DNA from: Ephemerocybe angulata
Lineage: Eukaryota > Basidiomycota > Agaricomycetes > Agaricales > Psathyrellaceae
Length of the DNA: 64,000 nt
Direction: 5' to 3'
NCBI GenBank assembly: GCA_013368325.1
Contig: JAACJK010000115.1
Location: 186,001 to 250,000, forward strand
This document shows positions 53,165 to 63,436 of this stretch, one piece after another; the first letter of the stretch is position 1; each line of letters begins with the position of its first letter. The position numbers and the translations under genes are program-made. Below the pieces are notes generated by a model. It made no database searches and was not told the DNA's origin. It worked only from the letters and a program-made list of their open reading frames with translations.

Positions 53165-54478
53165 TCATGGCTGAGACTGCTTATCAACAGAGTAAAAGTG
53201 GTGAAGGGTCCTTCCGTGCTCTTGGGCGAAGCGGGCCGAGTTCATGGCATTGATGCTGTCCTTGTGGGTATTCCACGATGTGATAATTGAGGCGTATCTC
53301 AATCGCGGGTCGTTGATGTCTATGGTATCGTTAAAGCTGGGTATGCGGGTACAAAGGAACTGAATGTCCTCATTGGTACACTCTTTGTACCTCATCCGAA
53401 TGAGAGCAGCTCTAAGAGCCCTGTCTTCCGCAGATATATTCGTCTGTCGCATGTTCTGCTTCAAGACCATGACCGTCACGAAGTGATGCCAGACAAGAAG
53501 ACCAAGGGTATTTTCTTGGCTTTCAGGGGACGCTCGTGGAAGCTGTATTTGAGAAACCTCAGAGCTATACAGCGCGTTCCCTTTAGCAGGTGGGAGTTGC
53601 GCAAAATCCCCAGCTAGAATGACGTTCACCCCTCCGAAAGGTTCATCCTCGACCCTTGTGATGTCTTTCAGTCGTGCATCAATTAGGTATAGATCTTGGC
53701 ATGATATCATTGAAACTTCGTCTATGAAAATATACTCTACGCCCCTCATACGGCCTCGAGCCAGATCAAGCGCCCGGCCCCCTCGCTTGCGTGATTTGCG
53801 GCGGTCTCCCGTGTTGACGCCAAGGAATGAGTGGTAGGTGGACCCAGTGAGTTGTGAGGCAGCGGCCCCAGTAGGTGCTAATACGACGAACCTGTATTTC
53901 TCCCCCCTTGCTTCAAACCAAGACCGCAGAGCGCTGATAACCCGTGTCTTACCTGTGCCCCCCATCCTGGCGATATACATACGCAAAGGATCCGGCGTGA
54001 CTGAAACGGAGTGGTTGGCCACTATTCTGAATGCCCTTTCCTGCTCTTCGTTTAGTGTCCATTCGCTTAAAACACTGGCCATGACCTCGTACACGTCTGT
54101 ATCCTTTACCTCAAATTTCGCAAGTAGATAAGCGCCCGGAATGACGCGCGCATCATTTTTTGTTGGGGCTGATCCCTTTGAGCGCTTCTCATCACAAGCA
54201 TTGAGCGCCGCCTTTCTCGAATCAAGTATTCGATTTTTCTCCCCTGCCACGATCTTCTTCCAACGAGTAGGTGGGAGTAATTGCTCTGGCGCAAACTCCT
54301 GAGAGACATCCATTTCTGTGCCAAATACCCCTGCAGTCCACCCGGCGCTTTGCATCACGAGCTGAGCATCCTGCATTTGCGCACGCTTCCTCTTCGACCA
54401 CACTCCCATCGACTCCGGATCGTTGGCGTCAAACACCAGATCGTCACCATCGTACTGATCGCCAGGATCAAGATCCTC
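53165..54478 (-). pseudogene. Helitron protein, helicase block
   Basis: PIF1/RecD-like helicase motifs occur in order: LNEEQERAFRIV (Q-like), MYIARMGGTGKTRVISAL (Walker A), VLAPTGAAASQLTGSTYHSF (Ia), YIFIDEVSMISCQDL (Walker B), VILAGDFAQLPPAKG (III) and VLKQNMRQT (IV). These unwind DNA during rolling-circle transposition. The block starts right after the TAA at 54479-54481 in the same frame as Rep (EDLDPGDQYDGDD would follow the stop) and ends at a TGA at 53165. No motif within it is damaged. Confidence 0.8.
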
Positions 54479-56932
54479 TTAACACTCCGCGTCTTCTTCG
54501 GTCGCATCCGCAATGGTTTCATTATTTTTCTGAGCTGCCACCCTGAGTTTGAGCTGAGAAAAGTAGTCATCGCGTGCATCATAGCACTCGTATCTGATGT
54601 ACAGATTGTGAATAATGGTCGAGTGATGCTCGGAAAATTGGTATGCGTCGAACGCATCACACCACGTCTCTGAAGACTGCTTCAAGTCCAAGCCACTCCG
54701 CCACGGCGAGAAGAGCGTCAACATGACACAGCAGTAGTAGTCCCTGTCCTCTGAGTCCTTCCTTGGCAAATATGGCCCGATGAAGTTGGGTACGATACCG
54801 TCCTTCCTTGAAATATCAAACACTACACCATGCGAGGCGTGAAGCGGATGAGCTTCGTCATACAGGTAGTATGGAGACCTCCCTTTCTTTAAAACAGACA
54901 AGTGCTTCCGAACACTACACTGAACATAATCGTATAGGCACACTGACGACAATGCGGCCGGTCTCATTTTGTAATCGTCCATGTTTGAACGGCTAACAAA
55001 ATTCCCGTTGTTGCGGGAAATCATGACGTCGTCCTCTTCGTCGCCCGATTCGCCATCGTCCGAATCTTCACTTTCAGAGTCCTTCTCTTCGTCGCCTAGA
55101 TCAGCAGTACGGACATTGAATGAGGACTGCGATGGCGCACTTTCATTCCTCTCCCTGTCATCGAACCTTTCCGCTGCCATCTCCCACTCCTTCAAAACAT
55201 CCATGGCATAGGGTCTCCAGTAAAAGGGGAGGAATGAATGGCTTGAGTATCGGTCGGGGTGCCCGAGAAGGTAGAGGGCTGCCATGGGCCCTCCAATTTC
55301 AATCTTCGAGGTGAGTGAATTAGCCATTTTCAACACAAGCCTTCTCGCGGCGTCCGCATCTGACTTGCTTTCCTCCCAGATATCGGTGTTCTTTCCAAAG
55401 ACATCATATATCGACGAAAATATTTGGTAAGTCTTTAAACCCATCTTCACAACGTAGTCTACAATGTATCCGGCTGACTCCTTTATGGCAGTACCTGAGC
55501 ACAGCGGCGTGGTATCAGTATTGCAGCCCATGCAGTAGGCGGTAGTCGGAGTGATCGTGTTTATCCTGGCCTCCATCTTCTTAAGGTGAAGTGTACCCTT
55601 CTCGTCTACGTAGCTTATCTCGATAATCGGCCTTGGAAATCTAGCAGTGCAAACTCCATCCTTATTTATACATCCTTTCCCGCTGATGTGGTGAGTGTGT
55701 ACTCCATTCACCACCACATTCCTCCGAAGGAAGCAGGTATGTACATTCGAGCCATACACAACGCTGTCAACACGATCGTTGTACTGATCTAGCCAAGCTC
55801 GCAAGGATGAACACTCTTGGCAATCGCATGAACTCATTCCGAGAGCAGGGCAAGTGCATTTGGGCGGTGGGATGGGTAAGCACTGTGTGGGGTCCACTGA
55901 TTTAACAGGTGCATTGGGGCCATGCTTCTCGACCATGTCCGCCATAGTACCAGTAGAAAACTCCCCTACCTGGCAGCTTTCCAAGTACGCTATCAAGTCA
56001 CGAACAAAGGCTGAGTCCCCTGACATTAATCTGTCCTTGATGTCCTGCGGTCTCCAAGCGCCCGCAACCCATACGAGCATGTGTAAGTGTAAGGTCATTC
56101 TTCCTTGCTGTTCTACAGTGCCAAAGTAAGCCGCTGTGTTACCATATATTCCAGGCTTACCATCCCCCTGCTTCCAGCGCAGGACGTGCTTGATGAAGAG
56201 ATCAACCAGATACTTGAAGAATCGAGCGCCAGCGACAGGATTCTTAGCTACAAGTCGAGCCCTGTCATTATACTCCCGCAAGTCTGGTGAGAAGGTAATC
56301 ACCTTATCCGCCCAGTATATACATAGCGGATGTTTGTTATCCACCGGCGATATGGTGATAAACCATGAAGGTGCACCGCGGAAGTTGATTAGAGACCACA
56401 CCTCGCTGCGCATATTTTTTTTGGAGGCAAGCGAGCCGTGAATGCTACCACCTACGTGGTTTACCTGGTCCATGACGTCAAAGCACGCTTTCTCCTCATC
56501 GGTGCTGGGCTTGAACTGCTCTCCGTCCTGGAGCTTCCCAGCGATCATCTTGAGCGTGTCGGGATTGATGCCCTTCATCTTTCTTGCGACGTCAAGGAAG
56601 TTACCTCTCTTCGCCGTTATACGGCTGCCTGTTGACCCTGCTTTGAGCTGATCATGATTGAAAGCTACGATGATAAACCGGGTATCCGTTTGGAACCGTT
56701 TATCATGGTACATTAGTAGCCACCGTTTCTGGACCGTCTCCCCCACGAGCCCGCGCAAGCGAGGCATGCCGATGCCACCCAAGCCATACGGGAACAACCA
56801 TGGAAACATCTGAGGATACAACTGAGGGTTATCGTACATGGATTCTGGTGTGTCAGAATGACCCACGGCGAGTAAGTTCGCACCTGAATTTAAATGGCGC
56901 ATTGCGATCGCCTTTTTCGCGGCAACACTCAT
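54479..56932 (-). pseudogene. Helitron protein, Rep block
   Basis: From the ATG at 56932, or an earlier start in the frame open from 57145. The Helitron_like_N region includes MFPWLFPYGLGGIG and LLMYHDKRFQTDTRFIIVAF. The HUH metal site is GRMTLHLHMLVW, with HLH as the histidine pair. Two tyrosines, YIVDYVVK, fit the Y-x3-Y-x2-K active site that cuts DNA strands. Cys-rich segments (CTCPALGMSSCDCQEC) are typical. A Ser/Asp/Glu-rich run (55020-55110) precedes CSVRKHLSVLKKGRSPYYLY. The protein is cut by TAA at 54479-54481. Read-through or a recent nonsense mutation are both possible. Confidence 0.8.
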
Positions 56933-57340
56933 AGTATCAAGCTTCTCACCTACGAGTCCGTTGATGCGAAGTGCGGAGAAAAGACACAAACGATGCCAAT
57001 CGTTTGCAACCAAACCAACCACACAAACACAAAGGCTGAGTTCGTTGGAAGAGAGCGGCGTGGCCGGAGGGTACAATTCTCGACGGTTACACACCACACA
57101 AAACCAACTCCAAGAAGAGACTACGCTCGTGAGAGGCGTAGGCAAGTCTATTTAACTAAGCGGACTGAGGAAGTAGTATGTCTCGACTCAGTAAGCAAAG
57201 CGTTCCAGTTTCCGTTTCACGAATCCTCAAAAGCCGACGCGGCGTAATGAAAGAGACACAAAGTACGATTGAGAGAGAGAGATTAAATCTGAAGTATACA
57301 AGCTAGAGAAACTAAGTGCTACGCGGTTTTACTTTTATAG

Positions 57341-58169
57341 TGTGACCCCCTTGGTCACAGTCACGCCGCCTACGATTTTCCTTCAATTTTCTAGGGTGCT
57401 AAGTCGTGCGGTCGTGAGGCTTGAGTCGGTTGTTGCTTGGTTTCGCGCTAAGTTGGACGCGGCGCAGCATGCCGAGGATGCCGCTCCGTTATTGATGACC
57501 CTGTTTTCCTTTTATAGTGACGCGGGCTTATCCCTCTCGCGCTTGGACTCTCCGTTGTGGAGCTCCCTTGCATTTCGAGGGACTCACCCCTGTTATTCCT
57601 GTTATCCTTTTTCCGGGTGTGGTCGGACAGCCTTGGGCTGACGAGACCGCCTCGCGTGAAACGTCTAAGTCTGAAGCCGCCCGTGCCGAGTTTCGGGTTT
57701 TGCCGACGCGGTCGGAAAACTCCGAGTGCCGCGAGTGCCGTTGCTCCTGCTGCCTGGTATCCCTGCGCTGCCTTGCCTTTCCTTGCTCGATTGAGCGGGG
57801 ATCCTTTGTTTGAGAATTCAGACGGCCTGACTCGCTATCCGACTCGCCAGGTGTGGTACCCTTGGGTGGCGAGGAGGGGTTGTTGTTGCTGGCGCCCTAA
57901 GTGTTTCGCTCGCACCAGGACTCTAAGACCTTTCGTACACGACTTGTCAAACCGCTCAGTCACCCTGAGGCGGTTTCAGTACTAATCCGCCTTACTAGTG
58001 ATCACCAGTGTCCCCTACTCAAGCGGCGTCTGAAGTGCTCCCTTTTGTCTGAACCCAGGCTCTGATCTTGGAGGCCAATGTAAGCGGTGTAGTGCTTAGT
58101 GCTCGAGTCGGTGCTACGACCTTTACACATACGACCGTAAAACCGCGAAAATAGTCCACGGTCGTATCA
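57341..58169 (-). repeat. Candidate LTR of a Ty3-type element (minus orientation)
   Basis: On the minus strand the sequence TTTGGGGGAGA is followed by TGATACGACCGTGG. This has the form of a polypurine tract and the TG start of an LTR. About 829 bases later it reaches GGGGGTCACA, ending in CA. A TATAAAAGG box lies on the minus strand near 57517, suitable for a promoter. ATACGACCGT (58129-58138) and ACGGTCGTAT (58158-58167) form a hairpin at the start. The opposite LTR would lie outside the window, so this cannot be confirmed by comparison. Confidence 0.4.
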
Positions 58170-58865
58170 TCTCCCCCAAACTAGGTCTCGACTGTCCCCA
58201 GTCAGACGTGCAGTGTGCGTGGTTTCCATTTCCAGCCTGATTTGGCGCGGCGGCCGAACAACTGCTCCCGCTTCCTCGGCTACCGACGCGCGCTTGTTTC
58301 GCCCGGGCGCTTAGCTTTCTGCTTCTTTCCTAATTTCGCAAGTCCCATTTAGCTGGCGCGAGTGATTCTGCCAGAACCGCTCAAGCCCAACTTCTGTTTC
58401 CCTGCTAATTTGGCCGGCGTGGCTCGGAAAGAAGCGGGTCCGGTGTTTAAACACGTCCCCGGCTTCTTTCCTAGTTCGAGGCGGTTTAAGCGCCTTGTTT
58501 CGAACTCTCGTCGAACCCTTCCCCCTTAGCGCTCTTCTTACCCAGTTCGTGGCTTCGAAACATACGCCGTTCCATGTCAGAGTTGGCTCCGACATGAGAG
58601 GTTCTTCCTTTTCCATTCTGGTTCCTACGCAGCGTCGGTTCTTATGTCGCCGTTTCGAACGAGGGTCGAACTCGCCGTTTAGCGCGCTTCTTTCCAAGTT
58701 CCGGCTAGACATACAGGCCGCTTCTTTCTTGCCATAGGTATGTTTCCTAGTTCCTCTTCCTTTTGAGCTGCTTATTGCGATCCCATCGCGATGAGGCTTG
58801 GTAGAGGAGGGGCGAAAGCTACAAAAGCCGTTTCAAAGCGTGCGTTCAAGTCCAGTTTTCTCAAC
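58170..58865. other. Stretch between candidate LTR and the 58866 gene
   Basis: About 700 bases rich in TTCGAAC, CTTCTTTCC and GCGCTTNTT variants that recur loosely along the stretch (CGGCTTCTTTCCTAGTTCG, GCGCTTCTTTCCAAGTTCCG), suggesting degenerate tandem repeats of roughly 70-110 bases. It must hold the promoter of the gene at 58866. The block CCCCCAAACT...TCCCC-GTCAGA at 58172-58205 is echoed at 61629-61658. Confidence 0.45.
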
Positions 58866-61176
58866 ATGGATTCTCTCGCAACCCGCTTCCCTACTCTCTA
58901 CTCTGCCTCTCGCGCCATCCAACCCTACTGCTGCACCGGAGGCGGCGGCATTCCACCTGGTAAGACCAATCGCAAGCGCGGCATCATGAAGCACCATCTT
59001 GAAAGCATGGTTCATGAGATGGTAAGTCCGTTTTCCTCTATTTACAGATCCCCGCTGACGCTGCTCCATGCTTTTAGGCTGTAGCCGCTGCGGACTTCGA
59101 TCTCGGGGAGGACCCCGTCTTCGAATGTTTCCGTCAGCACGTCTCTCGCCTCTGGCTAGCACTTGATGGGGCGTCGTACTCGGACCGCCTGGCCCTACCC
59201 TTGTTCTGGTGGCTCGAAGCCAAACCCAGGCCCCAAGAGAGCTTCCTCGGGTTCCCAGGTCCTGACCCCGCTCCACCAGTCCTCGCCGGTGCCGATCGGA
59301 GCCCCTCCGTAAGTTCCTGTTGTTTCTCCTTTTTCCGATTTTCGATCTGACTTATGGGGTTTCACAGGTCTCAGATCTCATTTTTCCTTTCAAGCTTGAA
59401 GAGACCGATAGTTCATCAAACCAAAGTCTGTTGTCTTTCGGTCCCCCTCATGACTTTGCTGACGGCGGCCTTGCACCACCACCTCCACCGCCTGGATTCT
59501 CCTCTCGACCATCCTTCCTCTATGACGACCCCGCCTGGTTTCCTCTGCGTGACGCCGCGTACGACTCGTTAGTGGCCGACGCCGCCGCTGTGTCCAGGCT
59601 TCGACCGTTCATCGAGGTGCCAAGTCGGGTTCGTCCTCCCACCGGGGAGAGTGGACCTGTAGCGGGGCCCTCCAATGTCCTCACGTCGCCAGTCACACCC
59701 ATCAAGCGTGCTCGGGAGCCGCGCTTAGCTACAGCGGGCTCGTCTCCTCAGCAAGCCATCTCCATCCCTTCCGACTCGCCTCCGCCGCCCAAGAAGCGCA
59801 AGACCGACGATTCGAAGGAGGGGAAGAAGCGTGAGAAGGGTAAGGGTCGTGCTGCTGCGGGCCCCTCAGGCGAGGTGCCAGAGACGCCGGTCAAGACGGT
59901 AGGAGTGACGCCGCACGAGGGGATGCGCAAACGCGCCATGTACTTGTTCCGCCCTGACGACAAATTCCACCCAGCTGGTATCACCCCGCCCGACATCCTC
60001 CTTCCCTACCCCAACAACTTCAAGAAGAGGCTCGTGGATCAGGATGGGAACGAGCTGCCAAACGGGCACTGGGCATATGGTGCCGAGAGGAACCTGACCG
60101 ACGAGAACCCGGCGACGATCAGGGAGGACGGGGCTACGAAGATGTATCGGGAAGGTCCCTTGACTGACGCCGCCCCGTTCTTCAAGACCCTCACCAAGCC
60201 GGCGGTTCAGAACCCCGAGTCTCGCGTAAGTCATTCCATTTTTCTATCCCACTCTTTTTCTTATTCCCTGTTATGTTGATAGCACCGCTTCGCCTGTGCT
60301 ACCTGCGCGGGTCGAGGTATCGACTGCACGGGCGGAGACCTCTTGGGAGGTACTCGCTGCGACCAGTGTGCTGCTACCAAGGCCGCCTGCTGTGGGTACC
60401 AGTTCACGGCGCCCCGTCCCGCACGAGATGGGTCCCTTTCCCCGATAGACGAGCTCGCGCCGCGTCGTAAGTCCAATTTATTTCCTCCTTTTCTATTAAT
60501 TTCTAACCATTTTCTAGGAGTCCAAACCCTGGCCCGCCTGATCATGCAGGAGCTGGGGTCCGCTCGAGTCCTCTACGCTCTGTATGAGGACGCTGAGGAG
60601 CGGGCTCTGGCATACGCGAAGGACCTGTCCAACAGATTCCGACGCAACGTCAATAGCTCCTGGCACAATCACTTGCGCCAGTTGGTAGGCGACGCGGTGG
60701 ATCTCGACGCGTTGACTGAGATCATCGCGTTCGCCGAAGCCGACCCGCTTACCCAGGTGGAGTTCCACCCTCGCACCCAGAACGCCCTTCTGACTAGGGT
60801 CACGGATGAGTCCATCACCATCGATGCCCGTGCTCGTGTTGGAACCGCCTCGCCTTCCCAAGACGTGCTCGAGCACGACTTGCCTCCCGCCCCGCCTGCA
60901 CCTCGTCAATTCAATCCTCGAAGTGCGAGGATCACGCTCAACCATCAGGCGGCGCGACAGGAGAAGCGCGAGGAGCAGGCGGCCCAGGGTAAGGGCAAGG
61001 GGAAGGAGAAGGTACGCGAGTCGGTCGACCAGCGGATCTACATCGGGGGAGACCTGACGTCAGACGAAGAAGAGAAGGAGGAGGAGGAGGCCGCTCCTGC
61101 CAACGTCGACGAGGAGGGCGATACCGAGGTCGAGAGTGAGAACGGTGAGTCCGGGGAGTACGAGGTCGTTGGATAG
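58866..61176 (+). CDS. Uncharacterised Cys-cluster protein, five exons, possibly retroelement cargo
   Basis: Exons 58866-59021, 59078-59308, 59368-60225, 60283-60466 and 60518-61176 keep one frame and give 695 residues. All donors are GTAAGT-like. The N-terminus is MDSLATRFPTLYSASRAIQP with CCTGGGGIPPGKTNRKRG. Residues about 130-320 are Pro/Ser/Lys-rich with a basic nuclear-like patch (KKRKTDDSKEGKKREKGKG). A conserved-looking part has PDDKFHPAGITPPDILLPYP and WAYGAERNL. Exon 4 codes for a cysteine cluster (FACATCAGRGIDCTGG, TRCDQCAATKAACCGY) that resembles the binuclear spacing of fungal DNA-binding domains but is not a classic Zn2Cys6. The end is helical and very acidic (SDEEEKEEEEAAPA). 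I do not know a function. Proteins with such a Cys cluster plus acidic tail are repetitive in Agaricomycetes, to my recollection. Confidence 0.6.
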
Positions 61177-61787
61177 AAGCGGCGTCGGTTTGTAGTTGTT
61201 CGTTGTACGCCGCCTCTCCTTATCTCTTCCCCTTTCTTTGGTAAGTTCTACTCTTTTTCTCGTTCCGCGTCCCCCAAACTAACTCCTTACTTCGTAGTCG
61301 ACCTCGTTCCTTGTCCCTTGTACGTTTGTTTTGGACTTCGCGTTCCGCTATTCCCAATATTTGTATCCTATCGTCCTTGTACCCTTATCTTGTAGTCCTA
61401 TTCTTGTAGTTCCATTGTCTTGTCTCGTTTGTTACCCAATTTCCACCTATCTTGCTCCAATCTTAGTGCGTGACCTTATGTGAGCCTCTGAATCTGACTT
61501 GGTGAAGTGTCTCCGGATCTGAGTCAATCGCCAGGTTAGTGACGACCTGTCTCCTTTTGAGTTGGAGTTGTATTGGGAATATTGATCGGGTTGAGCTCCA
61601 AGAGAATTCAAACCCGGGTCCCCCTCCCCCAAACTCAGACTGATCGTCCCCGGTCAGAGTCTCACACCGAGACACACCCCGCTCGAGAAACCCATGGAAT
61701 ATTCACGACTTGGAGCGGGCGGGGTCTCACATGCTTTATAAAACGCAAAGCCACGCCGCCTGGCCCTGTCAAACCGCCTCAGATAAC
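61177..61787. other. Spacer between two plus-strand genes
   Basis: About 610 bases. The first part contains an intron-like piece (GTAAGTTCTA ... CTAACTCCTTACTTCGTAG, about 61241-61299), so the 3' untranslated region of the previous gene may be spliced. The second part has CCTCCCCCAAACTCAGACTG at about 61625, similar to the block near 58172. Confidence 0.4.
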
Positions 61788-63381
61788 ATGGCCAATTCCA
61801 GTAGTACACCCGCCGGGCGTTCAAGCACGTCCGTTATCACCAAAGGGTATGACGCCCTATCGTCGACCACCGAATACTTGAAGCGGCAGCAAGCCTTCGA
61901 GGCGCGCGATGACCCGGCGTTGAGAGAGTACGCCACGCGCATGATGGCAGGCCTGGAGGAGGCCGTATGTTCCGCACTCCTGTTTACACACCGCTCATTT
62001 GACGTGACCCTGTAGCTGGCATGGATCGAGTCCGACCCTGCTACCCTGCGCGAATCCTACGTTGGAAAGTTCCTCACCAAGGTGAACAACTTCCTAACGG
62101 AGTTCAACACAGCCAGCCAGCAGGCCAGCATGGAGAATCACTTCCCTCGTACTTTCAAGGATCGCATCCAGCTGCTGCGCGAGCGAAGCCGAGCCGCCCA
62201 GTCCGGTCAGACCGACTTTGATTCCACCATGACAGACCTCGGGCCGCTCCCCGACTTTGGGCCAAGCAACGCAGGCCGCCCAACCCAGAAGCGCATGGTG
62301 AGCGCCTATTTGATTGCCGGTTAAGCGCCCTCCCCCAAACTGACTCATTACTCCCTAGTTGAGCGAGTGGGCTGCTGGCAACCGCGCCGCGCCCACAACT
62401 CGCCCTGCTCCACCCCGTACGCACTTCTCCATGTACCGCCTTACGCAGGTATACGCTGACGACGCCGTTATGACCAGAGTCGGTCCCAGCGCCGCGCGAC
62501 ACCGCGCATACTCGCACGATCCTAGCGGAAGCAGGGAAAGTGACCGCGTCGATGCCCTCCGCGTCCTTGGACGAGGAGGAACTCCACCAAGCCTCCGCTT
62601 TACTCTCCGCACGTATGAACGTGACGCTGTTCGAGATCGAGCAGCTACTCGGCATCCACGCCTTACTTCGACACTCGTGGGAGGATACTCAGACGCGCCA
62701 ACAGACGCTCCAAGCCGCCCGCGAGGCGAACGAAGCCGCAGCCATGAACGCCGCCATCGCCGCCACCGCTCAGCAGATGCAGCAAGAGCAGCGCGAGGCG
62801 AAGGCCGCGCCAGGTCCTGCAGTCGAAGCGAAGAAGGAGACGAAGAAGCAGGGGAAGGCGGTCGCGAGCGGGGAGATTTCGGCGAAGGAGAAGAAACGTC
62901 GTGGGAAGGAGGAGAAGAAGAAGGAGGTACAGAAAGGTACCAAGACCGAGAAAGAGGTGACGGAGAAGAAGGAGCAACAGAAGGAGGTCAAGAAGGGGGA
63001 AGTTCAGGAGACCTCCAAGCAGGAGGTCACCCGAACCACGCGGAGCAACAAGACCGCGGAGACGAAGGAAGAGACGTCGAAGCCGGGTGCATGGACGCGC
63101 CGCGACCCCATCCCCAAGACCGCTCGGTCCCCGTCGAAGAAGGTACAGCCCGCCACGCCCGCACGCGGCGCCGTGGTCGTGTACCTGCCTCCTCCAGTGA
63201 GACCCGCGCTCGCACCGTTGCTGAACCGTCCGAGCCCGCCCTGCACGAAGCAGATGAAGTGGTATCAATCCCCACGTCCGAAGACGAAGAGGCGATGTCC
63301 GTTGACGAACCCGAAGGGTCAGTGTCGGTGTACGAGGATGGCAGCTCGCCGGCTGAAGAAAGTGACGAGGCATCAGCCTAA
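61788..63381 (+). CDS. Uncharacterised Lys/Glu-rich protein, several exons, frame uncertain
   Basis: ATG 61788 opens MANSSSTPAGRSSTSVITKG; a GTATGT donor follows GLEEA and the next exon reads LAWIESDPATLRESYVGKFL, FNTASQQASMENHFPRTFKD. Another intron (GTGAGC at 62298 to CTCCCTAG at 62358) leads to LSEWAAGNRAAP. From about 62540 the credible reading is in a second frame (SLDEEELHQASALLSARMNV, FEIEQLLGIHALLRHSWEDT, then a long Lys/Glu run), and at the end it returns to the first frame (VVSIPTSEDEEAMSVDEPEG, stop 63381). I could not place introns that explain both shifts, so indels are possible. The protein would be a helical region plus a charged coiled tail. It is a neighbour and likely partner of the 58866 gene. 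Confidence 0.45.
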
Positions 63382-63436
63382 TCTTCCTCCGCATTTTCAT
63401 CCAAGGTTTGCAGTTTCCCCATTCCCATAAAATTAA

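Larger units (their letters stand above)
51431..57250 (-). mobile_element. Helitron with Rep, PIF1-like helicase and fused protease-like domain
   Basis: Read on the minus strand, one long frame runs from about 57145 to 51431 and is broken only by two stop codons (54479-54481 TAA, 53165-53167 TGA). It codes in order for a rolling-circle Rep, a superfamily 1 helicase and a cysteine-protease-like domain, as in RepHel proteins of fungal Helitrons. The usual N-terminal region before the PWLFPYGLGG motif is short, and the 5' edge near 57.2 kb abuts the candidate LTR, so the 5' end may be lost. A terminal CTRR with hairpin was looked for but not found with confidence next to 51431. Confidence 0.8.

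Noticed and set aside
61629..61658. LTR boundary next to the CCCCCAAACT block
   Set aside because: It has a purine tract on the minus strand but no TG start follows, unlike the block at 58170.
62663..63436. Continuation of the Ty3 pol frame as a 412-residue protein
   Set aside because: Left of about 63436 it is the reverse complement of the Lys/Glu-rich gene; leucine-rich runs there are an artefact of AAG/GAG codons.
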